A DNA stretch of 64,000 nucleotides, taken from the NCBI RefSeq assembly GCF_014200435.1, contig NZ_JACHBR010000001.1:1550001-1614000 (forward strand), written 5' to 3'. Origin of the DNA: Sphaerisporangium krabiense (lineage in GTDB: Bacteria; Actinomycetota; Actinomycetes; Streptosporangiales; Streptosporangiaceae). Below, piece by piece: positions 1 through 7,284 of this stretch; position 1 is the stretch's first letter, and each line of letters begins with the position of its first letter. The position numbers and the translations under genes were made by a program. A model generated the notes under the pieces. That model saw only the letters and a list, made by a program, of their open reading frames with translations, had not been told where the DNA came from and made no database searches.

Positions 1-298
1 AATTGAGCAGGGCCGCGATTGTCGAGTTCAGAGCCTCCGTGGTCTCGTTGTAAGCCGGCACGATCGCGACGACCCTGCCTTTCGCGGGCGGCAGGTGAGT
101 GAACCGGCGCGGATAGACGGTGGAGCCGAGAATGGCGATGAGGACCCCGGTCGTCAGAAGGTAAACACCCATCGACTCCCAGTGACCGGGATTGCCGATG
201 AAGGCGCGGAAAACGAGAATCCACACGACGGCCGCCGCCAGCACGAGAACACCGGCCGCGACCATCCGCAGGTTCTCGTTGTCTTTGCGTCTTCTCAC
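1..298 (-). CDS. Family 2 glycosyltransferase, N-terminal part (runs off the left edge)
   Basis: About 99 residues are visible, reading leftwards off the window. A GTG start at 298 is followed by a basic N-terminus (RRRKDNE), two hydrophobic segments (about residues 11-30 and 45-60) and then VVAIVPAYNETTEALNSTI. That last stretch is the first beta-strand and the P-A-Y-N-E motif of GT2 processive or polyprenyl-linked transferases, which join sugars from nucleotide donors at the membrane. Two membrane helices ahead of the GT-A domain fit hyaluronan/cellulose-synthase-like architecture. The start overlaps the stop of the small membrane gene upstream by GTGA, so the two should be translationally coupled. 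The DXD and QXXRW motifs lie outside the window, so the donor is unknown. Confidence 0.8.
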   Translation of the reverse strand, partial: MRRRKDNENLRMVAAGVLVLAAAVVWILVFRAFIGNPGHWESMGVYLLTTGVLIAILGSTVYPRRFTHLPPAKGRVVAIVPAYNETTEALNSTIAALLN

Positions 299-438
299 CG
301 CGACCGTCGCCGTCGCGTCACGTAGCGATACCCCAGCAGCCCTCCTACGACCGCGAGCCCCACCCCGGTCAGAACCATCGAGAGGACGGCGGGGGCCCCT
401 GAGGACAGCGACGCCACGTCAGCGATTTCCCCACGCAC
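295..438 (-). CDS. Small single-pass membrane protein coupled to the glycosyltransferase
   Basis: This encodes 47 residues from a GTG at 438, preceded by AAGGGAA with good spacing; the frame stays open upstream to 513. The product has a short N-terminal part (MRGEIADVASLSSGAPAVLS), one hydrophobic helix (VLTGVGLAVVGGLLGYRYV) and a basic tail RRRRSR. This outlines a type I-like membrane peptide and resembles the tail of a sorting signal, but there is no LPXTG motif. It ends in a 4-base overlap with the glycosyltransferase start, so it may be an accessory subunit of that enzyme. I do not recognise a family. Confidence 0.55.
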   Translation of the reverse strand: MRGEIADVASLSSGAPAVLSMVLTGVGLAVVGGLLGYRYVTRRRRSR

Positions 439-523
439 GATGTTCCCTTCATATGACTTCTGCTCATACGTACTGATCTGCGCGATCAGCGCTGGACCGG
501 GGAACGGTACCAAAAAATCGATT

Positions 524-539
524 CAAATCTTGAGATTTG
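524..539. promoter_or_regulatory. Perfect 16-nt palindrome upstream of the leftward glycosyltransferase pair
   Basis: CAAATCTTGAGATTTG has two 7-nt arms around TG and lies about 85 nt upstream of the GTG at 438, in AT-richer DNA. With only two central bases it suits a dimeric repressor operator better than a terminator, although T6 follows it on the minus strand. Confidence 0.45.
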
Positions 540-831
540 CCCCTTCCGCGGCACCACCCCGCGAACCACGACAGAAAAGGCGCTCTCGACGACCGCGGAA
601 TTGACGAACTTTCCGACTGACAAATACTTACTCAGACATGCCCAGACCCCGGCCTACAGGAAGGTGCATGAGGTCACAGACCCGGCATCGGCGACACCAA
701 AGACATATAATGACTATCCAACCCGCACCGTAATGGATGATTCGGGCAGCCCGTGCCGCATTACGGGCTTCTCTATACCGAAATTACAGTCACTCAATAT
801 CGCAAGAGCGAATGTTCGGAAAAGGAGGTAG

Positions 832-1092
832 ATGCGCGACTTGATCGCACGGCACACGAGGGATCCGCAGCCCGTCGGGACGACCGAGCACGTCCTAGAA
901 GGAAGCCTCGGCGGCGCATGCCTCCCACTCCCCGCCCACCAGGTCGGCCAAGGGCTCACCCGTCAGCACATCGTCACCGTCCCGACAGAGCGCCGGCCCC
1001 GCCTCTTTGAGCCGCCGATGCGCCGAACGCCACCACCGCTCGGCCCAGCGGGAATGACGCGTGAACAGTGCGTGAAAAAACGCTCAGCGTGA
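832..1092 (+). CDS. Doubtful hypothetical protein behind a strong ribosome-binding site
   Basis: This 86-codon frame begins MRDLIARHTRDPQPVG and ends EQCVKKRSA. AAAGGAGG lies only 3 nt before the ATG, shorter than the usual 5-9 nt. The second half is rich in Pro and Arg (RRPRLFEPPMRRTPPP), which is typical of a spurious frame across GC-rich DNA. The same DNA read in reverse looks more like protein. No family is recognised. Confidence 0.2.
   Translation: MRDLIARHTRDPQPVGTTEHVLEGSLGGACLPLPAHQVGQGLTRQHIVTVPTERRPRLFEPPMRRTPPPLGPAGMTREQCVKKRSA
895..1083 (-). pseudogene. Coding-like gene fragment without a start codon
   Basis: Read leftwards, the frame gives HALFTRHSRWAERWWRSAHR, then RLKEAGPALCRDGDDVLTGE, then PLADLVGGEWEACAAEASF and a TAG at 895-897. 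The composition (Trp, Asp, Glu, Cys, spaced hydrophobics) resembles real protein. There is no ATG/GTG, and a TGA closes the frame just upstream next to a run of six T residues, a plausible frameshift site. I read it as the C-terminal remnant of a lost gene of unknown function. Confidence 0.3.
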
Positions 1093-1572
1093 TCAACGTC
1101 ACATCACGCTCCGAACGTGTGCGCGTTCGTGCTGTCGCCACGTGAGGTCCTTCATCGGCATACCCCGGTGGCGGGCGGCCGTGGAACTTCACTCGGCGGA
1201 TCCGGCCGACGCGGCGACGAAACCCACTTCGCCACCTGCCGTTTGACCGGATCAGTAGCGAGATCCTGACTTGCCGTCCCGTCAATCTGACCACCTCGGG
1301 CATGTCGCGACGGCGAAACGGGCGTTCAAGATCGGGAAAAGCCTTGCGAATTTTCACGATCGTTCCCTGGGCCAAATATGGCTTTCACCCCGTACCGTTG
1401 GTGTCGGGGGTTTCCACAGAGCTGATCCGGGCAGTCCGGTCTGGTTGATGTTGGCCGTTGACCGTCCGATTGGGAGGTCGTGCCTGCCTGGGGGTGCCGC
1501 GTACGGCGGTTTCCTGGGTCACGGCGGCTTGCCTGGCCGAAATGACGGATTGGACCACGGAAGAAGGTCGTG

Positions 1573-1881
1573 ATGACGAACGAGGTCACCGAGAGCAAGG
1601 CCGCCGCGCGCGCGCTGGCGGCGCGGATGCCCGGATGGACCGTCTGGTACGGGGAGCACACCCGGCGTTTCTGGGCGATTCCCCGCTCGGCCGTCCCCGC
1701 CGGCACGCGGATGGCCGAGGCCGACACGGTCGAGGAGCTCGAAGAGGTGGTCCGCCGCATGATGGGCGCCCCGCCGCGGCAGCTCGAGGCCCCGGCGGCG
1801 CGTCCCGAGACCGCGGCCGGGCAGGTTCCCATGCCGGGTCCGGCCCCGCAGCAGCACCGTCAGCCCGTCGCCACGGGCTGA
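1573..1881 (+). CDS. Small conserved-type hypothetical protein (about 102 aa)
   Basis: The ATG at 1573 (a GTG at 1570 is also possible) follows GAAGAAGG. The first 60 residues, MTNEVTESKAAARALAARMP followed by a Trp/Tyr-rich strand (WTVWYGEHTRRFWAIPR), look folded and resemble a short protein common in actinomycetes. It continues as an acidic helix (DTVEELEEVVRRMM) and a Pro/Gln-rich tail that is probably disordered. There are no catalytic motifs, signal peptide or membrane segment. It precedes the HAD gene by 59 nt and may share its transcript. Function unknown. Confidence 0.6.
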   Translation: MTNEVTESKAAARALAARMPGWTVWYGEHTRRFWAIPRSAVPAGTRMAEADTVEELEEVVRRMMGAPPRQLEAPAARPETAAGQVPMPGPAPQQHRQPVATG

Positions 1882-1939
1882 CCGCGAGGCGCGCCGGCCG
1901 TCGACCGGCGTGGCCCGCGGCCTTCCGTATGCTCGGACG

Positions 1940-2650
1940 GTGACCACCCCGCGCACCCTCGTCCTGTGGGACATCGACCACACGCTGATGAACACCGCGG
2001 GCGTCGGGCGTCGCGCGTACGCCGACGCGTTCGAGGTGGTCGCGAGCCGGCCCCTGGAACAGGTGGCCGACATGGCGGGACGCACCGACTGGGCGATCAC
2101 CGTCGACACGTTGCGCATGCACGGCATCGAGGCGTCCACCGATCTCCTCCGGACGTTCGGTGACGCGCTGGCCCGTGCCTTCGTCACCTATGAGAGCGCG
2201 GTCAGGGAGAACGGCCGCGTGCTGCGCGGCGCCCGTGAGGCGCTGGAGGCGCTGGCCGGGCGGGACGACGTCGTGCAGTCCGTCCTCACCGGGAACATGG
2301 AGCCGATCGCGATCGGCAAGCTCGCCGCCTTCGACCTCGGCCGCTTCATGGACCTGCGGGTGGGCGCCTTCGGCATGGACCACGAGGACCGCGCCGAACT
2401 CGTGCGCCTCGCGCAGCGGCGCGCCACCGACATCTACGGCCAGCCGTTCGGCCGCGACAACACCGTCCTCGTCGGCGACACCCGCCACGACGTCCAGGCG
2501 GGCCACCTAGGCGGCGCCCGCGTGGTCGCCGTCGCCACCGGCGCCAGCGACAGAAGAACCCTGCTGGACGCCGGCGCCGAACTCGTCCTCGACGACCTCT
2601 CCGACACCCCCACCGTCATCCGCGCCATCCTCACCCCCGCCGACCGCTGA
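1940..2650 (+). CDS. HAD-family hydrolase (phosphoglycolate-phosphatase-like)
   Basis: The 236-residue protein starts at GTG 1940, which places HAD motif I (LVLWDIDHTL) at residues 7-16 with nucleophile D11 and acid/base D13. A helical cap follows. Motif II is the TGN of SVLTGN, and motif IV is VLVGDTRHDVQAG with its metal-binding aspartates. Cap size and overall length match the PGP/Gph subfamily, which releases phosphate from small phosphorylated metabolites in the cytosol. The substrate cannot be read from the sequence. An upstream ATG in frame would add a poor Arg-rich leader and was not used. The DJ-1-like gene follows after 18 nt, probably in the same operon. Confidence 0.85.
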   Translation: MTTPRTLVLWDIDHTLMNTAGVGRRAYADAFEVVASRPLEQVADMAGRTDWAITVDTLRMHGIEASTDLLRTFGDALARAFVTYESAVRENGRVLRGAREALEALAGRDDVVQSVLTGNMEPIAIGKLAAFDLGRFMDLRVGAFGMDHEDRAELVRLAQRRATDIYGQPFGRDNTVLVGDTRHDVQAGHLGGARVVAVATGASDRRTLLDAGAELVLDDLSDTPTVIRAILTPADR

Positions 2651-2668
2651 CCCGTCCCGAGGGGCGAC

Positions 2669-3298
2669 ATGCGCATCGTCATACCGCTGTACGAGGGTTT
2701 CACCGCACTCGACGCCGTGGGCCCGTACGAGGTGTTCAGGTTGGTCCCCGGAGCCGAGGTCGTCTTCGCGGGCCCGGAGCCGGGGCCGGTGCGCGACGCG
2801 CCCGGACACCTGGCCCTCGTCGCGGACGTCGCACTGTCGGCGATCGACTCCTGCGACGTGCTGCTCGTCCCGGGCGGCCCCGCGACACGGCGGCTGGTGC
2901 ACGACGACGCGCTGACCGGCTGGATCCGACGTGTCCACGCCACCACGGCCTGGACGACGTCCGTTTGCACCGGGGCGCTGCTGCTCGGCGCCACCGGCAT
3001 GCTCCAGGGTCTGCGGGCCACGACGCACTGGGCCGCCGCGGACGTCCTAGAAGGTTTCGGCGCCTCCTACACGGCCGAACGCGTCGTCTTTCAAGGGAAG
3101 ATCGTCACCGCGGCCGGGGTCTCGTCGGGCATCGACATGGCGCTCGCCCTGGCCGAGCGACTTGCGGGCCGGACCGTCGCCGAGGCGATCCAGCTCGCCA
3201 TCGAGTACGACCCCCGACCGCCGTTCGACTCCGGATCGCTGACCAAGGCGCCTCAGAAGGTCAAGGACTTCGTCGAGTCCGGGGGCCTGCGCCGTTGA
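2669..3298 (+). CDS. DJ-1/PfpI-family protein
   Basis: A 209-residue member of the class I glutamine-amidotransferase-like fold starts at an ATG with GAGGGG five bases upstream. It begins MRIVIPLYEGFTALDAVGPYEVF, typical of the isonitrile-hydratase/ThiJ branch. The nucleophile elbow is TTSVCTGALLLG with Cys100, and the conserved acidic residue near the N-terminus (E21) is present. The family includes isonitrile hydratases, glyoxalase III enzymes and AraC-associated sensors. This copy has no DNA-binding domain, so an enzymatic or stress role is likely. It lies just downstream of the HAD gene. Confidence 0.85.
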   Translation: MRIVIPLYEGFTALDAVGPYEVFRLVPGAEVVFAGPEPGPVRDAPGHLALVADVALSAIDSCDVLLVPGGPATRRLVHDDALTGWIRRVHATTAWTTSVCTGALLLGATGMLQGLRATTHWAAADVLEGFGASYTAERVVFQGKIVTAAGVSSGIDMALALAERLAGRTVAEAIQLAIEYDPRPPFDSGSLTKAPQKVKDFVESGGLRR

Positions 3299-3351
3299 GG
3301 GTTCGTGGTCAGTTCCTCCTTGCCGGGGTGGAGGGCTCGTAAGATCCCGGT

Positions 3352-4263
3352 ATGGCGGAGGTCTTGGTGCGCGATGGGGCGTGGGTCTTCGATGGCGAAA
3401 GCATTCGGATCACTCCGTCCGGGGACCGGCATGTCCACAAGCTCCGGCGGCTGGTCGGCGAGCGGTCGGTGCCGCTCATGGCCGTGGCCGGCATCACCTA
3501 CGAGCCGGGGCGGAAAGGGGGACGGCTCAGGCTGCGCCTCCGCGAGGGGGCCGATCCGTTCGAGCAGGCCACCCGGGGGCGCATCGCCGACGCGGGCGAC
3601 CCGTACCAGCTCGCCGTCGACCAGGACCGCACCGGCGTGGCGGAGTACTTCGCCGACGAAGTGCGCAACGCGCTGCTGATCGAGCAGGTGCCCGACGGTC
3701 CCTGCGACCACTACCTGCTGCCCGGCCCGGCGGTGCCGCTGACGGCGACGGCGGGGGACGGCAGCGCCGTGTTCGACGGCTCGACGGTCCACCTCGCCTG
3801 GAACTGGGCCACCGAGTCCGGCAAGCGGTCGGCGGGCGCGCAGCAGATCGCGCTGAGGGACCTGGAGGGCGTCGACTGGTCGCCGTCCGCCGGGCTGGAG
3901 AACGGGCACATCCGCTTCCGGGTCCGGGGGGTGACCACCCGGCAGCAGCCCAAGCACGACCCGTTGTGCCTGGTGTTGTGGGGCATGGAGAAGGAGACGC
4001 GGACGTGCGCGATGCTGATCGCGGCGATCACCGCGCGGCTGCCGCATCCGTTCGCCCCGCAGGACGCGCCGGTGCACCCGGACACGGCGCACCAGGTCCG
4101 CCCTGGACCGGCGCGAGCCCTGACGGCTGCGGAGACTGCCGACGGGAGCGATCCCGACGCTCTGCTGCGGCGGCTGCGCGAGCTGGGCGACCTGCGCAAG
4201 GACGGTGTGCTGACCGAGGAGGAGTTCACCGCGGCGAAGCAGGCCCTCCTCCGCAGGTTGTAG
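3352..4263 (+). CDS. DUF4429 protein with C-terminal SHOCT domain
   Basis: The 303-residue protein has two DUF4429-type beta-rich units (about residues 1-105 and 125-230). Each begins with a pattern like DGAWVFDGESIRITPSG or DGSAVFDGSTVHLAWN and contains the family's RRLVGERSVPLMAVAGI-like strand. After a linker, residues about 268-303 form a SHOCT helix hairpin (LLRRLRELGDLRKDGVLTEE). SHOCT domains commonly close membrane or oligomeric bacterial proteins; DUF4429 has no established biochemical role. There is no signal peptide or membrane segment. It stands alone between the DJ-1 gene and a convergent hydrolase. Confidence 0.85.
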   Translation: MAEVLVRDGAWVFDGESIRITPSGDRHVHKLRRLVGERSVPLMAVAGITYEPGRKGGRLRLRLREGADPFEQATRGRIADAGDPYQLAVDQDRTGVAEYFADEVRNALLIEQVPDGPCDHYLLPGPAVPLTATAGDGSAVFDGSTVHLAWNWATESGKRSAGAQQIALRDLEGVDWSPSAGLENGHIRFRVRGVTTRQQPKHDPLCLVLWGMEKETRTCAMLIAAITARLPHPFAPQDAPVHPDTAHQVRPGPARALTAAETADGSDPDALLRRLRELGDLRKDGVLTEEEFTAAKQALLRRL

Positions 4264-4347
4264 GCATCGGCAGCTGTCACCGATCGCAGGGTGCGTCCCG
4301 TTCTGGCGAGCGAGTGTGCGCCCGACCTTGACGAATGCAGGTCGCCG

Positions 4348-5178
4348 TCAGGCGTTCCGGGGGGTGGGCGGGGCGGTCAGCAGTTCGTGGAGCCGTTCGG
4401 CGAAGGGCAGCGGCTCGGCGAGGTAGCCGACGTGGTCGCCCGGGAACTCGGCGAGCTCGGCGCCGAGGCGCTCGGCCACCGCCATGGCCGCCTTGTACGG
4501 CATGTACGGACGGCCCTGCACTCCTCCGGCCACGATGACCGGCGCCCCGCGCAGTGCCTCGATGTCGGGGACGTAGGCGGAGAAGGACCGCACCTGGTGG
4601 CGGAAGAAGAACTCCATGTTGGCCGCGACCCTGGCCAGCATCCGGCGCGTGTCGGGAGGCAGTTCGGCGGCGGCGTCGAACTGCCGGGGCAGGTTCACGG
4701 CCTCGGCGAACTTGCGCAGGGCCGCGCCGGTGCCCTGCTCGGCCTGGGTGTCGTGCACCTCGCGCAGTAAGGCGGTCCAGTGGGCGGCGTCCGGCAGGAA
4801 CGACACCGCCGGCGGTTCGTGGGCGACGAGGGTGCGCACCTGTTCGGGGTGGCGTGCCGCCAGGTCGAGGCCGATGAGGGCTCCGGAGCTGCTGCCGAAG
4901 ACGTGCGCGGGCCCGTCGCCGACCTCCTTCAGCAGCAGCGAGACGTCCTCGGCGTACACCTCGATGCGCTGCTCGCCGGGCTCTTCGAGCAGCGGGCTGC
5001 GTGAGCTGCCGCGCGGGTCGAAGGTGACCACCGTGTAGCGGTCCTCGAGGGCACGGGCGAGGCGGGCGTACGCCTGGGCGTCGCCCCCGCCGCCGGCGAC
5101 GAGCAGGAGGACGGGGCCGGCGCCCCGCACCTCGTAGTAGATGTCCGCGCCGGGCACACGCAGGGTCGAGGTTCGCAT
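4348..5178 (-). CDS. Alpha/beta-fold hydrolase
   Basis: The 276-residue protein has a YEVRGAGPVLLLVAGGGGD oxyanion region, FDPRGSSRS as the usual strand-4 turn, the nucleophile elbow GSSSG with Ser97 and the catalytic-histidine motif GDHVGY with His249. Length and motifs fit soluble alpha/beta hydrolases such as epoxide-hydrolase-like esterases and haloperoxidase-like enzymes. The HG-type oxyanion motif is replaced by AGGGG, so its reaction cannot be assigned. The gene is single, convergent with the DUF4429 gene, and preceded by a double TGAC/GTCA inverted repeat that suggests repressor control. Confidence 0.85.
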   Translation of the reverse strand: MRTSTLRVPGADIYYEVRGAGPVLLLVAGGGGDAQAYARLARALEDRYTVVTFDPRGSSRSPLLEEPGEQRIEVYAEDVSLLLKEVGDGPAHVFGSSSGALIGLDLAARHPEQVRTLVAHEPPAVSFLPDAAHWTALLREVHDTQAEQGTGAALRKFAEAVNLPRQFDAAAELPPDTRRMLARVAANMEFFFRHQVRSFSAYVPDIEALRGAPVIVAGGVQGRPYMPYKAAMAVAERLGAELAEFPGDHVGYLAEPLPFAERLHELLTAPPTPRNA

Positions 5179-5224
5179 GGCAGGCCCCTCTCGGTCGCCG
5201 TCTCGATCAGGTATGTCGATCTAA

Positions 5225-5265
5225 GTTGACACCGTCAGGTTGTCACCGAAACTGACGAACGTCAG
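5225..5265. promoter_or_regulatory. Paired TGAC...GTCA operator upstream of the alpha/beta hydrolase
   Basis: CTGACGAACGTCAG at 5252-5265 is a perfect 14-nt palindrome. About 20 bp away a second copy with the same arms is present (TTGACACCGTCAGG, 5226-5239). Both lie within 90 bp of the hydrolase start at 5178. Two similar sites on nearly the same helical face suggest cooperative binding of a TetR- or MarR-like dimer, but no regulator gene is adjacent. Confidence 0.5.
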
Positions 5266-5333
5266 GGGTACGACCCATCCCGCGGACATGAGCAGCGGGG
5301 ACGGACGTCACCCCGCGACGCCGTCGCCGAAGA

Positions 5334-6125
5334 TCACGGGAGCCAGGACACCCGGCCGCGCAGCAGGCCGTACCCCACGAAGGCCACGGCGTCGATCAGC
5401 GTGTGCGCCACCACCAGCGGCATCGCCCGCCCCCACTTCTGGTACAGGCGCCCGAACAGCAGCCCCATGGCCACGTTGCCCACGAACCCGCCGAAGCCCT
5501 GGTACAGGTGGTAGGACCCGCGGATCAGCGACGACACCGCGACCGCGCGCCACGGGGCCCAGCCGAGCCCGGCCAGCCGGTGCAGCAGGTAGCCCGCGAC
5601 GACGACCTCCTCCAGCACGCCGTTCTGCGCCGCGGCGAGCAGCAGGACGGGCACGCGCCACCAGACGTCGGGCAACTGGTCGGGCACGACGTCGAGGTTC
5701 ACGCCCGCGCCGTAGGCGATCAGGTAGAACACCAGCCCGGTGCCGCCCACGACCGCCGCGAGGACGGCCCCTCTGAGCAGGTCACGGCCCGGCTCGCGCG
5801 CGTCGGCCCCGATCGTGCGCAACGACCCGTGCGAGCGGGCCAGCAGGTAGGCGACGAGCGCGACCGGCGCGAGAGAGACGGCGATGTCGACGAGCTGCAG
5901 CGTGAGGTCGAACCACGGCCGTCCGGGCGCGCGGGTGCCGACGAGCACGGCCTGCTGGCCGCTGAGGGCGCGGGGCGCGGTCAGCGAGCCGATCAGGGAC
6001 ACGAGCGCGCGCAGGCCGCTGGCGCCGAGCGACACCGCGAAGACCACGAAGATCTCCATACGGGCGAGCCGGGGGGTGAGCTCCGCCGCGCCGTCCAGCG
6101 CCTGAGGCGGGGAAGAGGCGTGCAT
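5334..6125 (-). CDS. CPBP-family intramembrane metalloprotease
   Basis: The 263-residue protein starts at ATG 6125; the longer open frame upstream is Arg/Gly junk. It has about eight hydrophobic segments and the three CPBP/Abi motifs: EEVVVAGYLLHRL, in which the paired glutamates are kept and the usual Arg of EExxxR is replaced as in many actinobacterial members, RGSYHLYQGFGG with the second-motif histidine, and AHTLIDAV with the third. The family cleaves membrane-embedded substrates, in eukaryotes after CAAX prenylation; bacterial substrates are mostly unknown. The gene stands alone with a long GC-rich leader behind it. Confidence 0.85.
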   Translation of the reverse strand: MHASSPPQALDGAAELTPRLARMEIFVVFAVSLGASGLRALVSLIGSLTAPRALSGQQAVLVGTRAPGRPWFDLTLQLVDIAVSLAPVALVAYLLARSHGSLRTIGADAREPGRDLLRGAVLAAVVGGTGLVFYLIAYGAGVNLDVVPDQLPDVWWRVPVLLLAAAQNGVLEEVVVAGYLLHRLAGLGWAPWRAVAVSSLIRGSYHLYQGFGGFVGNVAMGLLFGRLYQKWGRAMPLVVAHTLIDAVAFVGYGLLRGRVSWLP

Positions 6126-6139
6126 GCCCGCAGCGTAGC

Positions 6140-6410
6140 CCCGGCCCCGTAAACCAGGCGTTCGCACGCCCCCCACCACCCCACCCCTACGCCTCTCCCC
6201 GATCCACCCCTCTCCGCGCCCCCGCACCTCCGCAAGCTCTACGCCCCGCACCTCTCCGACGTCCACGGCCCCCGGCTCTCTGCGGCCCGCGCCTCCCGCG
6301 ATCCCCGGCCCCCGCCTCTCGGTGATCCCCGGCCCCCACCTCCCGGCCCGCACGTCCGCAGATCAGGCCCCGCGCCTCTCCGTCATCCGTAGTCCGCGGC
6401 TCCGGTGATC
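6140..6410. repeat. Degenerate C-rich repeat tract upstream of the CPBP gene
   Basis: Variants of CCCCGCRCCTCTCCG and GATCCCCGGCCC recur at irregular spacing of about 20-30 nt. The top strand is almost free of G-runs, a strong C-over-G skew. No gene is supported in it. It could be an unstable minisatellite or a long C-rich leader on the plus strand. Confidence 0.4.
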
Positions 6411-6515
6411 CGCCCCCACGCCACGGGCAAGACGGCACCCGTCTCGAACACCTCTTCGAAAACTTGTCCACGACCTGCGGGTTCGCATTGCGGGAGGGAG
6501 CGGCGGGTTGATATT

Positions 6516-6527
6516 GCTAGCGCTAGC
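6516..6527. promoter_or_regulatory. 12-nt palindrome GCTAGCGCTAGC upstream of a small membrane gene
   Basis: A perfect palindrome sits in a short AT-richer patch (TTGATATT precedes it), 48 nt before the GTG of the small membrane gene. It could be an operator; no adjacent regulator supports this. Confidence 0.35.
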
Positions 6528-6574
6528 GGCCCCCCGATCGGATCGAATGATCCTTTTGGTGGGAGGTGGGCCGC

Positions 6575-6874
6575 GTGGCCAGATCGAAGCGGTACAAACT
6601 GGTGCGCGTGCTGGAGGACGCCGCCACGGTCGTCACGGCGACTACGGGCCTGCTCCGGCACATGTCCGGCCTGCTGCGCCAGCTCGTGATGATCGTCGGC
6701 TGGCTCGTGCTGCTGGCCGGATCGATCCGCCTGCTCGTGGACCCGCCGCCCGCGCTCTCGCCCGAGCACTTCCTCGCCCCCGCGGCCGGCGCCGCCGCGA
6801 TCTTCCAGGGCGTGATCAGGCCGTGGCGGTCCCCCGGACGACGACAACCCGCCGCCGAGGAGGCCCAGGAATGA
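6575..6874 (+). CDS. Small membrane protein, unknown function
   Basis: This 99-residue frame starts at GTG 6575, eight bases after GGGAGG, so it is preferred to the GTG at 6566. The N-terminus is basic (ARSKRYKLVRVLED). Two helices follow: an amphipathic one around ATVVTATTGLLRHMSGLLR and a clear membrane helix LVMIVGWLVLLAGSIRLLV, then a weaker hydrophobic stretch before a charged tail. No family is recognised. The stop overlaps an ATG opening a 48-codon frame (6871-7017) that has no protein-like character and is not called. Confidence 0.5.
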   Translation: MARSKRYKLVRVLEDAATVVTATTGLLRHMSGLLRQLVMIVGWLVLLAGSIRLLVDPPPALSPEHFLAPAAGAAAIFQGVIRPWRSPGRRQPAAEEAQE

Positions 6875-7284
6875 GCACGACCCACCGCCGGAGCCGGATC
6901 GGACCGCGGAGCGGGTCACCGGCCATACGCGGCAAGCCGGAGAGCACCGGTGGCGGGCCGTGCGTGGGAGTAACGCACCCACCCTTGGCGACCTCAGGCT
7001 GCCGGTTCCTGACCTAGCCTCGAAGTCATGGAGATGGAGCAACCGCTCGGGCGGTTCTCGCGGACCCGCCGCGTCCCTCTCCGGTCGGAGTGCCCCAGCA
7101 CGCCGGACGGGCCCCGTGGCCGCGTCGTGCGCCCGACCCCCCACCTGTCCGAGTTCTGATCCACCACGCGCTCGACAGTCGGCGCGTCCCCTCGCCGCGC
7201 GTCCTCGGCCCGCGGACCACACACCCGTACGACACGTGGTCCCGCCATGCCGTGCGGCCCAAGCTCATTGGAGTGACACCCGAA
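6875..7284. other. Intergenic region before the broken SDR gene
   Basis: No supported gene. Around 6988-7015 an imperfect inverted repeat (ACCTCAGG...TCCTGACCT) followed by TAGCCT and ATGGAGATGGAG resembles MerR-type promoters of actinomycetes. The frame from the ATG at 7028 ends after 43 codons and does not look like protein. Confidence 0.3.

Larger units (their letters stand above)
540..1569. other. Mostly gene-free, partly low-GC stretch with decayed coding traces
   Basis: No convincing intact gene is seen here. Positions about 595-835 are clearly richer in A+T than the rest of the window. A strong Shine-Dalgarno (AAAGGAGG at 821-828) and an ATG at 832 open a doubtful frame, and the opposite strand holds a coding-like fragment at 895-1083. 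Short minus-strand runs around 1150-1330 also use varied residues (for example TASQDLATDPVKRQVAKW) but have stops on both sides. The pattern suggests remnants of deleted genes. Confidence 0.5.

Noticed and set aside
601-831. 76-codon plus-strand frame in the AT-rich patch
   Set aside because: It starts at TTG without a ribosome site, has no recognisable motif, and probably stays open only because the DNA is atypical.
974-1375. 133-codon minus-strand frame
   Set aside because: Very Arg-rich, no ribosome site, and the more protein-like reading of part of this DNA is in another frame.
6871-7017. 48-codon frame overlapping the stop of the small membrane gene by ATGA
   Set aside because: Despite the overlap, the peptide has no hydrophobic core and a biased Arg/Ser/Gly/Pro composition; probably chance.
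6985-7160. MerR-like promoter followed by ATGGAGATGGAG as the start of a regulator gene
   Set aside because: The frame ends after 43 codons and encodes no HTH. The inverted repeat is imperfect and the spacing does not fit well.
7090-7284. Extension of the SDR gene to an upstream in-frame ATG
   Set aside because: The added residues are Pro/Arg-rich with no ribosome site; the ATG at 7285 gives the normal SDR N-terminus.
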